The notes: a model not told the origin generated them from the letters alone. Shown: positions 35,975 to 44,468, counted from the stretch's first letter. The stretch: 48,821 nt of DNA from Haloferax prahovense DSM 18310 (GCF_000336815.1 NZ_AOLG01000051.1:1-48821), one strand, 5' to 3'. Numbers and translations are program-made.

Positions 35975-35990
35975 TCCCCCACTCGGGGGA
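35975..35990. terminator. GC-rich hairpin TCCCCC-ACTC-GGGGGA
   Basis: A perfect six-pair hairpin with a four-base loop. It could stop or stabilise the 3' end of a transcript from the orphan promoter, but no T-run follows, so a terminator role is uncertain. Confidence 0.3.
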
Positions 35991-36134
35991 CCCCACCACC
36001 CTTCGGCTACCTGTCCACCGAGACGCATCTGTCACCGAATCGATTCATCAGCGCTCAGACGCGGCTGTCGGGCACCTGCAACACAACATCCGTCGGGCCT
36101 CCCACGAAAGCGTCGAGAATCGTGACGAGTTGGG

Positions 36135-37499
36135 TTATGCTCCCTCTCCGCCGAGCGCGGCATGCACTCGCGTTCGAACGTCGTCGGGACTCGCCGCCGA
36201 TTGGTCGCGCCGGGCCATCCGTCCGGTGACGAGGTCGAGAAGGTCGAGCGCGGCCAGCAACTCGCGAACGTCGGCGCGGTCGAGGCCGAGACGGCGTTCG
36301 ACTTCGTACAGCGTCTTCGCACCCGCGACGGCGGCACACACGTCTTCGGTCGAACAGTCGAGCGAGGACACCGACGCGGGAAGCGGCGGGAGGTCAGTCG
36401 CGGTGGACGCGTCCTCGGCCGTCGTACTCGTCTCGTCGGTCTCCGTCGCGACCTGCTCCGTGTTCGTGGCCGGGTCCGTCTCAGAGTCAGACTGCGACTC
36501 CGACTTCGGGTTCGGCGCTGACTTCGGGTCCGGCTTCGATTCCGACACCGACTTCGATTCGTCGTTCGCGTCGGTCTCGGCGTCGTCCGGCGTGTCACGT
36601 TCGACCGCCGCGTCGTCGGTATCTTCAGTACCCACCTTGGGAGACTGGTCAGTCCCACTCGTGCTGTCCTCGTCAGAGACGCTCGGCTCCGGTTGCCGTG
36701 GCTCGTCGCCCGACCCGGTCGACTCGCCGTACGACTCCGGCTCGTGAATCCCGCGTTGAATCATCTGGTTGCGGACGGTCTGGGGAGTCACGTCGACGCC
36801 GAGCGCGTCGGTCATCTCCTTGAACGTCTCGCAGGTCTCGTACGCCTCCCGAAGCCGAACGGGGTCGTGGTGTGCGGGTACCGAGTCGGCGTCTGTCGCG
36901 GCGGTCGGGCTCGTCTCTGTCTTCGTACCGGTGTCCGCGTCCGTCTCCGTGTCCGGGCTCGTCTCTGTAGCCGTATTCGCGTCCGTCTCTGTATCCGCCT
37001 CGATGGGGTCGTCCGTCGATACGGATGTGGGTTGGTCGTCCTCCGACGGCTCGTCTCTCGCCGTCGGGACCGCGAACTCCATCGTCGGTGGCGACACGAC
37101 CGATGCGACGGGGGCGCTACCCGTCGAGCCGCGCGCCCCGGAACCGTCGGCTCGAGCGACCGGCGCGTCCGCCGGTTCGGGGTCGCCGTCGGTGCCGGCG
37201 TGTTCAGCCGATACCGACTCCTGTCCGGCGTCTTCGGTCGCCGGGGGAGCGAGCGCCACGTCGAGTTCGAGTCGAAGTCGGCCGTCGGTCATCGACGCCG
37301 CCGGCGACGACACGGAGAGTCGGTCCGGGTCGACCGCGCACGCTGACGCGAGGTCGTACTCGACGGTGACCGAAGCCGTTGTGCCGTTTTCGCTCGGCTC
37401 GTCCCCGCTGGTCAGTTCCAGCCCGTGAATCTCTCCCGTCGTCTCCGAAAACTGTTCGAGAACCGCCGTGAGTTCTCGCACGTTTCTAACCACTTCCAT
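36135..37499 (-). CDS. Acidic low-complexity protein with two HTH-like domains
   Basis: The 454 residues start with a small domain (1-90: a helix MEVVRNVRELTAVLEQF, then beta strands). A Thr/Glu/Asp repeat region follows (about 150-205), a helix-turn-helix-like segment (about 212-256: YETCETFKEMTDALGVD, then VTPQTVRNQMIQRG), a second disordered Ser/Asp/Glu region (about 260-375), and a C-terminal winged-helix-like segment (about 383-435: TLYEVERRLGLDRADVRELL). The protein has the form of a DNA-binding regulator with flexible acidic spacers. I do not know a characterised homologue. It is monocistronic and faces away from the receiver-PAS gene. Confidence 0.75.
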   Translation of the reverse strand: MEVVRNVRELTAVLEQFSETTGEIHGLELTSGDEPSENGTTASVTVEYDLASACAVDPDRLSVSSPAASMTDGRLRLELDVALAPPATEDAGQESVSAEHAGTDGDPEPADAPVARADGSGARGSTGSAPVASVVSPPTMEFAVPTARDEPSEDDQPTSVSTDDPIEADTETDANTATETSPDTETDADTGTKTETSPTAATDADSVPAHHDPVRLREAYETCETFKEMTDALGVDVTPQTVRNQMIQRGIHEPESYGESTGSGDEPRQPEPSVSDEDSTSGTDQSPKVGTEDTDDAAVERDTPDDAETDANDESKSVSESKPDPKSAPNPKSESQSDSETDPATNTEQVATETDETSTTAEDASTATDLPPLPASVSSLDCSTEDVCAAVAGAKTLYEVERRLGLDRADVRELLAALDLLDLVTGRMARRDQSAASPDDVRTRVHAALGGEGA

Positions 37500-37689
37500 A
37501 TGAGGATGTCAACTCCGTCACATGGCATATAATTTATTGCCGCCAACATCATCTAGTAATATATATTCTATACAGATTCCTGTTCTCTTGGTCCCTCGTG
37601 GTGAGCGACCGGGACGGTCCGCGGCGCGCGGTCGCCGAGTGCGACTATCGCCTAGCTGTTTTTTCACTCTGAGGCAACAGTACGTCCGT

Positions 37690-38856
37690 ATGGACGTGTC
37701 CCTGCTCCACGACATCGCGCCGTTCAGCACGGAACAACGCGCGATGCGAATCCTGTTGGTCGACGATAACGAGTCGATGGTGGAGCTGTCCGCGACCTTT
37801 CTCGAACGCGAACTCGACGACGTCGAGACGGAGACGTACACCGACCCGGTGTCGGCGCTCGACGAACTCACTGACGGCGCGTACGACTGCGTCGTGAGCG
37901 ACTACGACATGCCGGTGATGGATGGGCTCGAACTGCTCACGGCGGCGCGCGAGCGGGGTATCGAGATACCCTTCGCCCTCTTCACCGGCAAGGGAAGCGA
38001 GGAAATCGCGAGTCGCGCCATCTCCGCCGGCGTCGACGAGTACCTCCAGAAGGGCGGCCCCGAGGAGTATCCCGTGTTGGCGAACAAGGTGTCGAATCTC
38101 GTCGAGAAACACCGCGCCGAGACGCACATGCGACGCGGCTTTCTCGCCATCGAGTCGGCCGAAGAGGGCATCGGCATCATCGACGGAGACGGCGTCTATC
38201 AGTACCTGAACGAGGCGTATGCCGCGCTCTACAACCGCAACCGGGCCGAACTCATCGGCGAACACTGGGACGTCCTCTACCCGGACGACGAGGCGCGGCG
38301 CTTCCACGAGGAAATCCTCCCGCAACTCGAAGCCGAAGGGTCGTGGCGGGGCATTTCGACCGGCGTCACCAAAACCGGCGAGCTGGTCCCCGAGCGACTC
38401 GTGCTGACGCGGATGGACGACGGGGGACACGTCTGTATCGTCCAGGAACTCACCGAGGTCGATGCGTTGCGGGCGGAAGTCGAGCTGAAAGACCGAGTGC
38501 TCGACGCCGTCGGCGTCGCAATCGTCGTCATCGACCCGTCGAAGCCCGACAACCCTGTCGTCTACTGCAACGAGGCGTTCGAGGCGCTTACGGGCTACGA
38601 CGCCGCGGCGGTCGAGGGTCGCAACTACCGGTCCCTCTACGGCCCCGAGACGGACCCGGAGACGGTTGCCGACATTCGCGCCGCCGTCGACGCCGGCGAG
38701 CCGATTTCGACCGATATTCGCAGCTACGGCGCCGGCGGCGAGCCCTTCTGGGCCCACCTCGATATCCGCCCGATTCGGGACGACGACGGCGCGCTCGAAT
38801 GCTTCGTCGGCTTCTACCGTGCGGCCGACCGTGACGGCGACGCGGACTCGGCCTGA
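37690..38856 (+). CDS. Receiver-PAS-PAS response regulator
   Basis: The 388-residue protein (start at MDVSLLHD; a later ATG at 37744 is possible) has a receiver domain with phosphoacceptor Asp71 in SDYDMP, the acidic pair in LLVDDNES and a Thr/Lys pair in LFTGKG/LQKGG. It is followed by two PAS domains (about 150-260 and 270-385). There is no kinase, HTH or other output domain. The second PAS is built like a LOV domain, but the flavin-binding core GRNCRFLQ reads GRNYRSLY, with Tyr313 in place of the photoactive Cys. It may act as a phosphate sink or adaptor for a histidine kinase, such as the LOV kinase at 41745. Confidence 0.88.
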   Translation: MDVSLLHDIAPFSTEQRAMRILLVDDNESMVELSATFLERELDDVETETYTDPVSALDELTDGAYDCVVSDYDMPVMDGLELLTAARERGIEIPFALFTGKGSEEIASRAISAGVDEYLQKGGPEEYPVLANKVSNLVEKHRAETHMRRGFLAIESAEEGIGIIDGDGVYQYLNEAYAALYNRNRAELIGEHWDVLYPDDEARRFHEEILPQLEAEGSWRGISTGVTKTGELVPERLVLTRMDDGGHVCIVQELTEVDALRAEVELKDRVLDAVGVAIVVIDPSKPDNPVVYCNEAFEALTGYDAAAVEGRNYRSLYGPETDPETVADIRAAVDAGEPISTDIRSYGAGGEPFWAHLDIRPIRDDDGALECFVGFYRAADRDGDADSA

Positions 38857-38882
38857 CGTAGTGGTCGGTTGCGGTCGACAGC

Positions 38883-38889
38883 GATATAC
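38883..38889 (+). promoter_or_regulatory. TATA element of the 60-residue membrane protein
   Basis: GATATAC places transcription start near 38913. That excludes an in-frame GTG at 38898 and supports the GTG at 38955, which has AGGTG just before it. Confidence 0.45.
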
Positions 38890-38954
38890 TGGAAACGGTG
38901 GGGTGTCTCGAAGGCGGGGAAGAACTACAACTGCGGCGGTCGTCACCAGGTGCC

Positions 38955-39137
38955 GTGTCCGCTCACTATCGACTCTATCAGGTCCTCGGTCTCTCCGCAC
39001 TCCTCTTCGCAGTGTACTACTGGTGGCTCGACGACTCGCCGCTCATCGCGGCCGGCTGGACCGTCCTCGGGCTGTGGTATCTGTACGCGCTCAAGGGGGG
39101 AGTCGACCAAATTGACGATGATGCCGTCGATACGTGA
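38955..39137 (+). CDS. Small two-helix membrane protein
   Basis: The 60-residue protein begins VSAHYRLYQVLGLSALLFAV and has two hydrophobic helices with aromatic edges (YYWWLDDSPL between them, then GWTVLGLWYLYAL) and an acidic tail. The start is GTG at 38955 because the transcript probably begins after an earlier GTG; an AGGTG sequence two bases before it is a tight ribosome binding site. Function is unknown. It lies about 100 bases after the receiver-PAS gene. Confidence 0.62.
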   Translation: MSAHYRLYQVLGLSALLFAVYYWWLDDSPLIAAGWTVLGLWYLYALKGGVDQIDDDAVDT

Positions 39138-39172
39138 CTGCAGAAAAGCGAGAGCTGTGTATCGGTCTGCCG

Positions 39173-39565
39173 TTACTCGTTCGACGCGCGCTTGAAGAAC
39201 GCGACCGCCGCGCCGAACAGCGTCAGGTTCTGGAGGAACGACGTGAGTTCCTCGTCGCGGGCGTCGTCGTCGACGGCCCAGAAGTCGTGCATCGTCGGCG
39301 TGACGCCGGCGAAGAACGCCGCGACGCTCGCGGCGGCGAGTCTGGGCAGCTTCCAGAGGCCGATGCCGATACTCCCGCCGAGGAGCAGGCCGCTCGCGGC
39401 GGGGACGAGTCGGTCCGCCTCCGGGACGCCTTTCGCCTCCGCGTAGGCGATGCGGCCGTCGAGGTCGGTCAGGTTGCGAATCGCGAGGACGGCGAGACCG
39501 CTCGCGAAGAGGGCGCGGGCGAGCCGCGATGGCGTGCTGCGTTCAGATTCGTCGGGAACTGTCAT
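39173..39565 (-). CDS. DoxX-like membrane protein
   Basis: The 130 residues show four hydrophobic segments (ARALFASGLAVLAIRNL; VPAASGLLLGGSIGIGL; AAASVAAFFAGVTPTMHDFW; SFLQNLTLFGAAVAFF) and the pattern of DoxX/SURF4-type proteins, including the TPTMHDFW region and a terminal NLTLFG helix. In other organisms DoxX-like proteins belong to membrane oxidoreductase or stress systems; the role here is unknown. The ATG at 39565 is preferred to a GTG three bases earlier because a TATA element is centred 26 bases upstream. Confidence 0.82.
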   Translation of the reverse strand: MTVPDESERSTPSRLARALFASGLAVLAIRNLTDLDGRIAYAEAKGVPEADRLVPAASGLLLGGSIGIGLWKLPRLAAASVAAFFAGVTPTMHDFWAVDDDARDEELTSFLQNLTLFGAAVAFFKRASNE

Positions 39566-39586
39566 CACGTTTTGAAAATAGTGTTC

Positions 39587-39595
39587 TAATTATAA
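39587..39595 (-). promoter_or_regulatory. TATA element of the DoxX-like gene
   Basis: TTATAATTA on the minus strand is centred 26 bases before the ATG at 39565, giving a leaderless transcript. Confidence 0.65.
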
Positions 39596-39692
39596 GCGCT
39601 GTGTTTACAAACTGGCCAGTACGTTTTAGTATTCGAGGCGGACCGTCCCCGAATTGACGTTCCCCCGAATCTGGTTCGTGTATTCAGACACG

Positions 39693-39785
39693 AGGTCCGA
39701 CATCGCGAACGCACACGGCTGGCAGGTGGACGTGACCGACGGTACTGACGGCGGTGCGCGCTTCGAGTTCCGGACGGAGCGGTGA
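39693..39785 (+). pseudogene. C-terminal remnant of a histidine kinase
   Basis: The frame ending at TGA 39783-39785 reads DIANAHGWQVDVTDGTDGG then ARFEFRTER. It matches the last strand and helix of a HATPase domain; the kinase at 41745 ends AAAHGWEVRVSEGTDGGARF and so on. The rest of the kinase is missing upstream, where the sequence is AT-richer and holds the DoxX-gene promoter. It is a gene fragment left by deletion or recombination. Confidence 0.75.
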
Positions 39786-39875
39786 GCGAACTCGGCCACG
39801 ATTCGCGCGGCGACACCATCCCCGAGTCAGTCAATAAAAACGCATTTCCCCCGAGCGAGTGAAATCGCCCGGACG

Positions 39876-40703
39876 ATGGTGCGCACTCGTCTCACGTCAC
39901 CGACGTTCGACCGCAGCGCGTCGATTCCGACCGTCACCTACGTCCTTCTCATCACCGTGCTGAGCGGGTTTCTTCTCGCCGCGCCCCACGGCTCGCCGAC
40001 GCCGCTTTTGGGACTCGCCTGGAGCGGCGTTCTCGTCGCGCTCGCGGCCGGCGCGCTTCGGGTTGAGGGCGTCGCACTCCAGTCTTTGTTCCCGTCTCTC
40101 CGGGCGTTCGGCGCGGCGGTCGCCGTCGTCGTCGCGTTCTGGGCGCTGTACAATCTCGTAGCGGCTGGACTCGCAACCGCGGGCGTCGGCGGCTTCGAGC
40201 CCGTTCTGTCGCGGGTCGTCGCACACCCGGCTCCGTATCTCGCGGCGCTCCTGAGTTCGTTCGTGCTCACGGCGCTCCCGGAGGAACTCCTGTTTCGTGG
40301 CTACTTCCAACAGAAGGCGATTTCGCTGGCCGGCGGCGACAGTCGTCGCGCGGTCATCGGCGGCGTCGCGGCCGTCGCTGTGTTGTTCGCCGTCTTCCAC
40401 CTGCCTCGGTGGTTCATCGCCTCGGGCCACGGCGTCAGCGCCGCGCTCGGCACGCGACTGTTCGGGCTGCTTCTGGCCGGACTCGTCTACGGCGGTGTCT
40501 ACGCGTTCACGGGGAATCTCTGGGTGGTCGCGCTGTTCCACGCGACGATGAACCAACCGCCGTTCATCGTGACCGTCGATATCCCCGCCGAACTGCACCT
40601 CGTCGCCGGCGTGGTCGAATACGCGGGGATTCTTGCCGTCGTGGTGCTCGCAGTTCGGCTGACCGGCATCGGTGAGGGCATCCCCGTGTGGGCCCGCGAG
40701 TAG
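39876..40703 (+). CDS. CPBP-family intramembrane protease-like protein
   Basis: The 275-residue membrane protein has eight or so helices and all CPBP (CaaX protease/bacteriocin-processing, Abi) motifs: EExxxR (Glu136, Glu137, Arg141 in PEELLFRG), FxxxH (FAVFH, His175) and HxxxN (FHATMN, His222, Asn226). The family includes Rce1-like prenyl-protein endopeptidases and bacterial immunity proteins; in haloarchaea substrates are not known. The active-site residues are all present, so proteolytic activity is plausible. It is monocistronic, with an AT-rich TATA candidate about 40 bases upstream of the ATG. Confidence 0.92.
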   Translation: MVRTRLTSPTFDRSASIPTVTYVLLITVLSGFLLAAPHGSPTPLLGLAWSGVLVALAAGALRVEGVALQSLFPSLRAFGAAVAVVVAFWALYNLVAAGLATAGVGGFEPVLSRVVAHPAPYLAALLSSFVLTALPEELLFRGYFQQKAISLAGGDSRRAVIGGVAAVAVLFAVFHLPRWFIASGHGVSAALGTRLFGLLLAGLVYGGVYAFTGNLWVVALFHATMNQPPFIVTVDIPAELHLVAGVVEYAGILAVVVLAVRLTGIGEGIPVWARE

Positions 40704-40967
40704 CACTAATATCTCGATACCAACCGGTACAGCCGATGGCTGCTGGATTCTCTCCCTCGGTCTGAGCATAGAGGTCCGTACTGCGTTCCCTTTTCTATCG
40801 ACTGCTGTCCGCCGGAAACGCCGTGGTCGTCGTCTCACAGACCCTCCGACTGCGCTCCGATTTGGGCCGAAATGCGTCGCGTTCCAAACTCGACAATTGT
40901 GTGAACTCATTGAACATTCATAACAATTAACCAGTCGCGAGTTGACAATAGTTTGTGGTGCGTTGAC

Positions 40968-41669
40968 ATGGCGAACCCGAAGCATTACGTCGTGATGGAA
41001 GGCCTCGGTGCCGGAAAATCCGACTACACGATTCAGGCGACTGGCGACATCGAAAAAGTAGGCGGCAGGCTCGGTGGACTGCCCGTCACCACGGGCCCGG
41101 GAGACCAAGTGTCCGGGAGTACGGCGAACGGAACCGTCTGGGGGAAGTCAGACGGCTTCCGAATCTACGGCGGAATCAAGTCCATCAGCCTCGAAAACCC
41201 CGACCACGTTCAGGTCCACACAGGAGCCATCGCCGGCGGTCCGGACGACGACCACGGCGACCTGTGTGAGGTTGTCGTCCGCGCGGAGAAAGTCGAGTTC
41301 ATCAGCGGGCAAGGTCCGGGTGAAGGCGCGCTCGAACTGGAGATCGAACACGACATCCGCGGCGGGCAGTCCGAACACACGTCGCTCAGGCTCCCAACGG
41401 GGGCGACGCGAAACATCGGCGTGGCGATTGACAACTTCAAGGTCCCCCGAAGTGGGTCGGAACCGAAGACAATCGTGACGAAAATCACGGAGCGAGAGCC
41501 GCCAAGGGACTGGTTCACCGGGGCACCGGACGAGGGGAGCGAGCCGGTCGATATCACGCTCGCGTGCGATAACCCACAGCAGGTGACCAACACGGTCCCC
41601 ATCGACTCCGACCGCGGGAACCCCGGCAAGGTGAAGGTGTACTACACCATCGACGACCTCGACGACTGA
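40968..41669 (+). CDS. Orphan soluble protein, unknown function
   Basis: The 233 residues begin MANPKHYVVMEGLGAGKSDY and have no signal peptide or membrane helix, so the protein is likely cytoplasmic. It is rich in beta-type segments (SISLENPDHVQVHTGAI; LCEVVVRAEKVEFIS; GALELEIEHDI; VKVYYTIDDLDD) and Gly turns, and may be a beta-sandwich or beta-helix. GLGAGKSDY resembles a P-loop but lacks the surrounding fold and is probably chance. It lies alone between the CPBP gene and the LOV kinase; upstream is an AT-rich 260-base gap with two GTTGAC repeats. I do not recognise the family. Confidence 0.72.
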   Translation: MANPKHYVVMEGLGAGKSDYTIQATGDIEKVGGRLGGLPVTTGPGDQVSGSTANGTVWGKSDGFRIYGGIKSISLENPDHVQVHTGAIAGGPDDDHGDLCEVVVRAEKVEFISGQGPGEGALELEIEHDIRGGQSEHTSLRLPTGATRNIGVAIDNFKVPRSGSEPKTIVTKITEREPPRDWFTGAPDEGSEPVDITLACDNPQQVTNTVPIDSDRGNPGKVKVYYTIDDLDD

Positions 41670-41744
41670 GGGGGCCCGTCCCCCATCCGGTCGTCCCGCG
41701 AGCAGCAACCATTATGATGCGGTGCGGTCACGTTCCCCTCACGA

Positions 41745-43883
41745 ATGGACTCGCTTCGCGACACGCCGCGTTCGCTCTCGGAGTCGTCGCCTATCGACGT
41801 CTTGCACGTCGATGACGACCCCGAGTTCTCGGCGCTCGTCGCGGCGGCGCTGGAACGCGAGCGCGAGCACATCACCGTCCATACCGAGACGGACCCACGG
41901 GTCGCGGTCGACCGGGTTCGGCGCGACGACCCGACGTTCGACTGCGTCGTCTGCGACTACGATATGCCCGACCTCGACGGCCTCGACGTGCTGGCGAGCG
42001 TCCGCGACGAGTATCCGGAGCTCCCAGTTATTCTCTTCACCGCGAACGGCAGCGAGGAAGTCGCCAGCGAGGCGATTTCGGCGGGCGTGACCGACTACCT
42101 CCGGAAGGGCGACGACACGAGTCGGTATCAACTGCTCGCCAACCGCGTCGAGAACGCCGTCGAGCGCGTTCGGGCCTCACGGGACAGCGACCGCGGACTG
42201 GCGGCCATCGAGAACGCGACCGACGCCGTCTGTATCCTCGGCGACGACGGTGTTATCGAGTACGCCAACGCGGCCTGTACTGAGCTGTTCGGCTACGAGC
42301 GCGCGGAACTCCTCGGTCGTCACTGGGAGGCGTTCTATCCCGACGACGACGGACAGGCGGTCTCCGATTCGGTACTCCCCGAAGCGCGCGAGGGGCAGTC
42401 GTCGGGGCAGTCGTCGCTCGTGCGGAAGGACGGCGACCTCGTCGACGTGGAGCACACGCTCACGTACGCGGCTGACGGGTCGCTCATCTGGACGCTGTCG
42501 CGCGTCTCGAAACGCGACAGACTCGAAACGAAACTGTCGCGTCGGGAGCGGGCAATAGACGAGGCACCGATCGGCGTCGTCCTCACGGACCCCGACCAAG
42601 CCGACAACCCCATCGTCTACGTCAACGACGAGTTCACCGACATCACCGGATACAGCCGTGACGAAGCCGTCGGGCGAAACTGCCGGTTTCTGCAGGGCGA
42701 AGAGACGGACGAGGCGGCCGTCGCCGAACTCCGGGCGGCGGTCGACGAGCGCGAACCCGTGACGACCGAGCTCCTGAACTACCGCAAGGACGGCACCGAA
42801 TTCTGGAATCGCGTCCGCATCGCGCCCATCTTCGACGGCGGGAGCGTCGACCTCTTCGTCGGCTTCCAAGACGACATCACGCCGCGGAAGACGTACGAGC
42901 GACTCCTCCGGTCGAACACCGCCCGGCTCGAAGCGCTGTTCGAGCACTCGCCGGACCTCGTCGTCGTTCACAAAGCCGACGGCACCATCCAAGACGTGAA
43001 CCAGCGGATGTGCGAGGAACTGGGCTACACCGACGCGGACCTCGTCGGCAAGACCATCTGGGACCTCGACCCCACGTCCGAACCGGACCGCTCGAAGTCG
43101 TTCTGGGCGGACCTGCCGGCGAACGAACCACGCCGGTTCGAAGGCGCGCTCGAACGCCGCGACGGCACGACGTTCCCGACCGAAGTGCATCTCATCGAAC
43201 TCAGCGTCGACGGCGAGGACCTGTTCGTCGCGATGATTCGTGACATCAGCGAGCAGAAGGAACGCGAGGCCGAACTTGTCGAACAGAACGAGCGCCTCGA
43301 CCGCTTTACGAGCGTCGTGAGCCACGACCTCCGCAACCCGCTGCAGGTCGCTATGGGCCGCCTCGAGATGCTCCAAGACGACTGTGACAGCGACCACCTC
43401 GACGATATCGACCGGGCGCTGGACCGCATGGACGACCTCATCAGCGACCTCCTGATTCTCGCCCACAACGGTAACGACGCCATGGAGGTCGAACCGGTCG
43501 GGCTGGCCGACCTCGCGCGGGCGTGCTGGCCCGACGGTGCGACGCTGACCGTCGAGACCGACGCCGTCGTCGACGCCGACCGCGACCAGCTTCAGCAACT
43601 CCTCGAAAACCTGTTCCGGAATTCGGTCGAACACGGCTCCGGCGACGGGGACGTGACCGTCACCCTCGGCGAGACCGACCGTGGCTTTTTCGTCGAAGAC
43701 ACCGGTCAGGGTATTCCCGAATCTGACCGCGACACCGTGTTCGAAGCCGGCTACACCACGTCTTCCGAGGGTACCGGCTTCGGCCTGAACATCGTTTCGC
43801 AGGTCGCGGCCGCACACGGCTGGGAAGTGCGGGTCTCGGAGGGCACCGACGGCGGGGCGCGGTTCGAGTTCCGCGTCGACTGA
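41745..43883 (+). CDS. Receiver-PAS-LOV-PAS hybrid histidine kinase (putative blue-light sensor)
   Basis: The 712 residues carry a receiver (Asp71 in CDYDMPD), a PAS domain (about 145-255), a second PAS with canonical LOV signature GRNCRFLQG (photoactive Cys313) and its other flavin contacts (NYRKDG, FWNRV, VGFQDD), a third PAS (about 390-505), a HisKA domain with His527 in VSHDLRNPL, and a HATPase with N-, G1- and G2-type boxes (ENLFRNSVEH, EDTGQGIPES, GTGFGLNIV). A LOV domain binds FMN and forms a Cys adduct in blue light, so this kinase is predicted to respond to light, redox or flavin state. It converges on the Lrp gene with a three-base gap. A receiver-PAS protein four kilobases upstream may be a partner. 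Confidence 0.93.
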   Translation: MDSLRDTPRSLSESSPIDVLHVDDDPEFSALVAAALEREREHITVHTETDPRVAVDRVRRDDPTFDCVVCDYDMPDLDGLDVLASVRDEYPELPVILFTANGSEEVASEAISAGVTDYLRKGDDTSRYQLLANRVENAVERVRASRDSDRGLAAIENATDAVCILGDDGVIEYANAACTELFGYERAELLGRHWEAFYPDDDGQAVSDSVLPEAREGQSSGQSSLVRKDGDLVDVEHTLTYAADGSLIWTLSRVSKRDRLETKLSRRERAIDEAPIGVVLTDPDQADNPIVYVNDEFTDITGYSRDEAVGRNCRFLQGEETDEAAVAELRAAVDEREPVTTELLNYRKDGTEFWNRVRIAPIFDGGSVDLFVGFQDDITPRKTYERLLRSNTARLEALFEHSPDLVVVHKADGTIQDVNQRMCEELGYTDADLVGKTIWDLDPTSEPDRSKSFWADLPANEPRRFEGALERRDGTTFPTEVHLIELSVDGEDLFVAMIRDISEQKEREAELVEQNERLDRFTSVVSHDLRNPLQVAMGRLEMLQDDCDSDHLDDIDRALDRMDDLISDLLILAHNGNDAMEVEPVGLADLARACWPDGATLTVETDAVVDADRDQLQQLLENLFRNSVEHGSGDGDVTVTLGETDRGFFVEDTGQGIPESDRDTVFEAGYTTSSEGTGFGLNIVSQVAAAHGWEVRVSEGTDGGARFEFRVD

Positions 43884-43886
43884 GTC

Positions 43887-44348
43887 TTAGGCGTCGCCGG
43901 CGTCGAGGTCGAACTGCTCGTTTTCGGAGACCGCGTTGAGGACGACACTCGTGTTCGACTCGCGAATCGGTGCTTCGTTCAGAAGCGCCTTGATCTGGCG
44001 GTTCATGTCGTCTGTGTTCTTGAACTTGCCAACCGCGAGGACGTCGTAATCGCCGGTGACCTCGTACACAGAGACCATCTGCGGCTCGTTTGCGAGTAGG
44101 TCGGTGACATCCGTGAGCGCGCTCCCCTCGACTTTGAGGTGCATGACCGCGGTCACGTCGTAGCCGAGCGCGTCGTAATCGAGACGCGGCGTGTAGCCCT
44201 CGATGATACCCTCGTCTTCGAGGTCTCGCAGGTGGTTCGAGACGGTCGTCACCGAGACGTCGAGTTCTTCGGCGAGGCTCCGGAGACTGCGCCGCCCGTC
44301 CTCCAAGAGCGCATTGATGAGGTCTGAATCCAGGTTTTCGTAGGTCAT
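43887..44348 (-). CDS. Lrp/AsnC-family transcription regulator
   Basis: The 153-residue protein has an N-terminal winged helix (about 5-55: [20 protein letters not shown]) and a C-terminal RAM/AsnC ligand domain (about 65-150: [43 protein letters not shown]). Such proteins form octamers that respond to amino acids and control amino-acid, energy and transport genes. The start at MTYENLD is preferred over an ATG nine bases earlier because it matches the usual Lrp N-terminus. The upstream sequence has AT-rich elements that could allow autoregulation. The target is unknown. Confidence 0.93.
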   Translation of the reverse strand: MTYENLDSDLINALLEDGRRSLRSLAEELDVSVTTVSNHLRDLEDEGIIEGYTPRLDYDALGYDVTAVMHLKVEGSALTDVTDLLANEPQMVSVYEVTGDYDVLAVGKFKNTDDMNRQIKALLNEAPIRESNTSVVLNAVSENEQFDLDAGDA

Positions 44349-44468
44349 ATGCGGCACATTTGCAGTTGATTGTGATTAACCTCTCGGTCGAAGTTGACAA
44401 TGTCGAGAAACGATTGATGGGTCATCGTCAGTCGTGCGACGGGGGCAGACGGCGTCGGCGCATCACGT

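Larger units (their letters stand above)
35545..36134. other. 590-base intergenic region rich in hairpins
   Basis: No protein gene fits here. Besides the minus-strand TATA at 35577 the stretch has a strong plus-strand TATA-like element and four separate inverted repeats, listed individually. Both flanking genes are on the minus strand, so the plus-strand promoter does not serve a known gene. The best reading is a noncoding RNA or a decayed regulatory region. Confidence 0.5.
39569..39875. other. Intergenic region with kinase remnant
   Basis: The 307 bases hold the DoxX-gene promoter, the kinase fragment at 39693-39785, and an AT-rich stretch (CAATAAAAACG, 39832-39842) that may serve as TATA element for the CPBP gene at 39876. 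No other gene is seen. Confidence 0.6.

Noticed and set aside
40983-41040. GLGAGKSD in the orphan protein as a P-loop
   Set aside because: The spacing suits no GxxxxGK[ST] NTPase (the Lys is followed by Ser, but no Walker B or fold elements follow), so it is probably a chance match.
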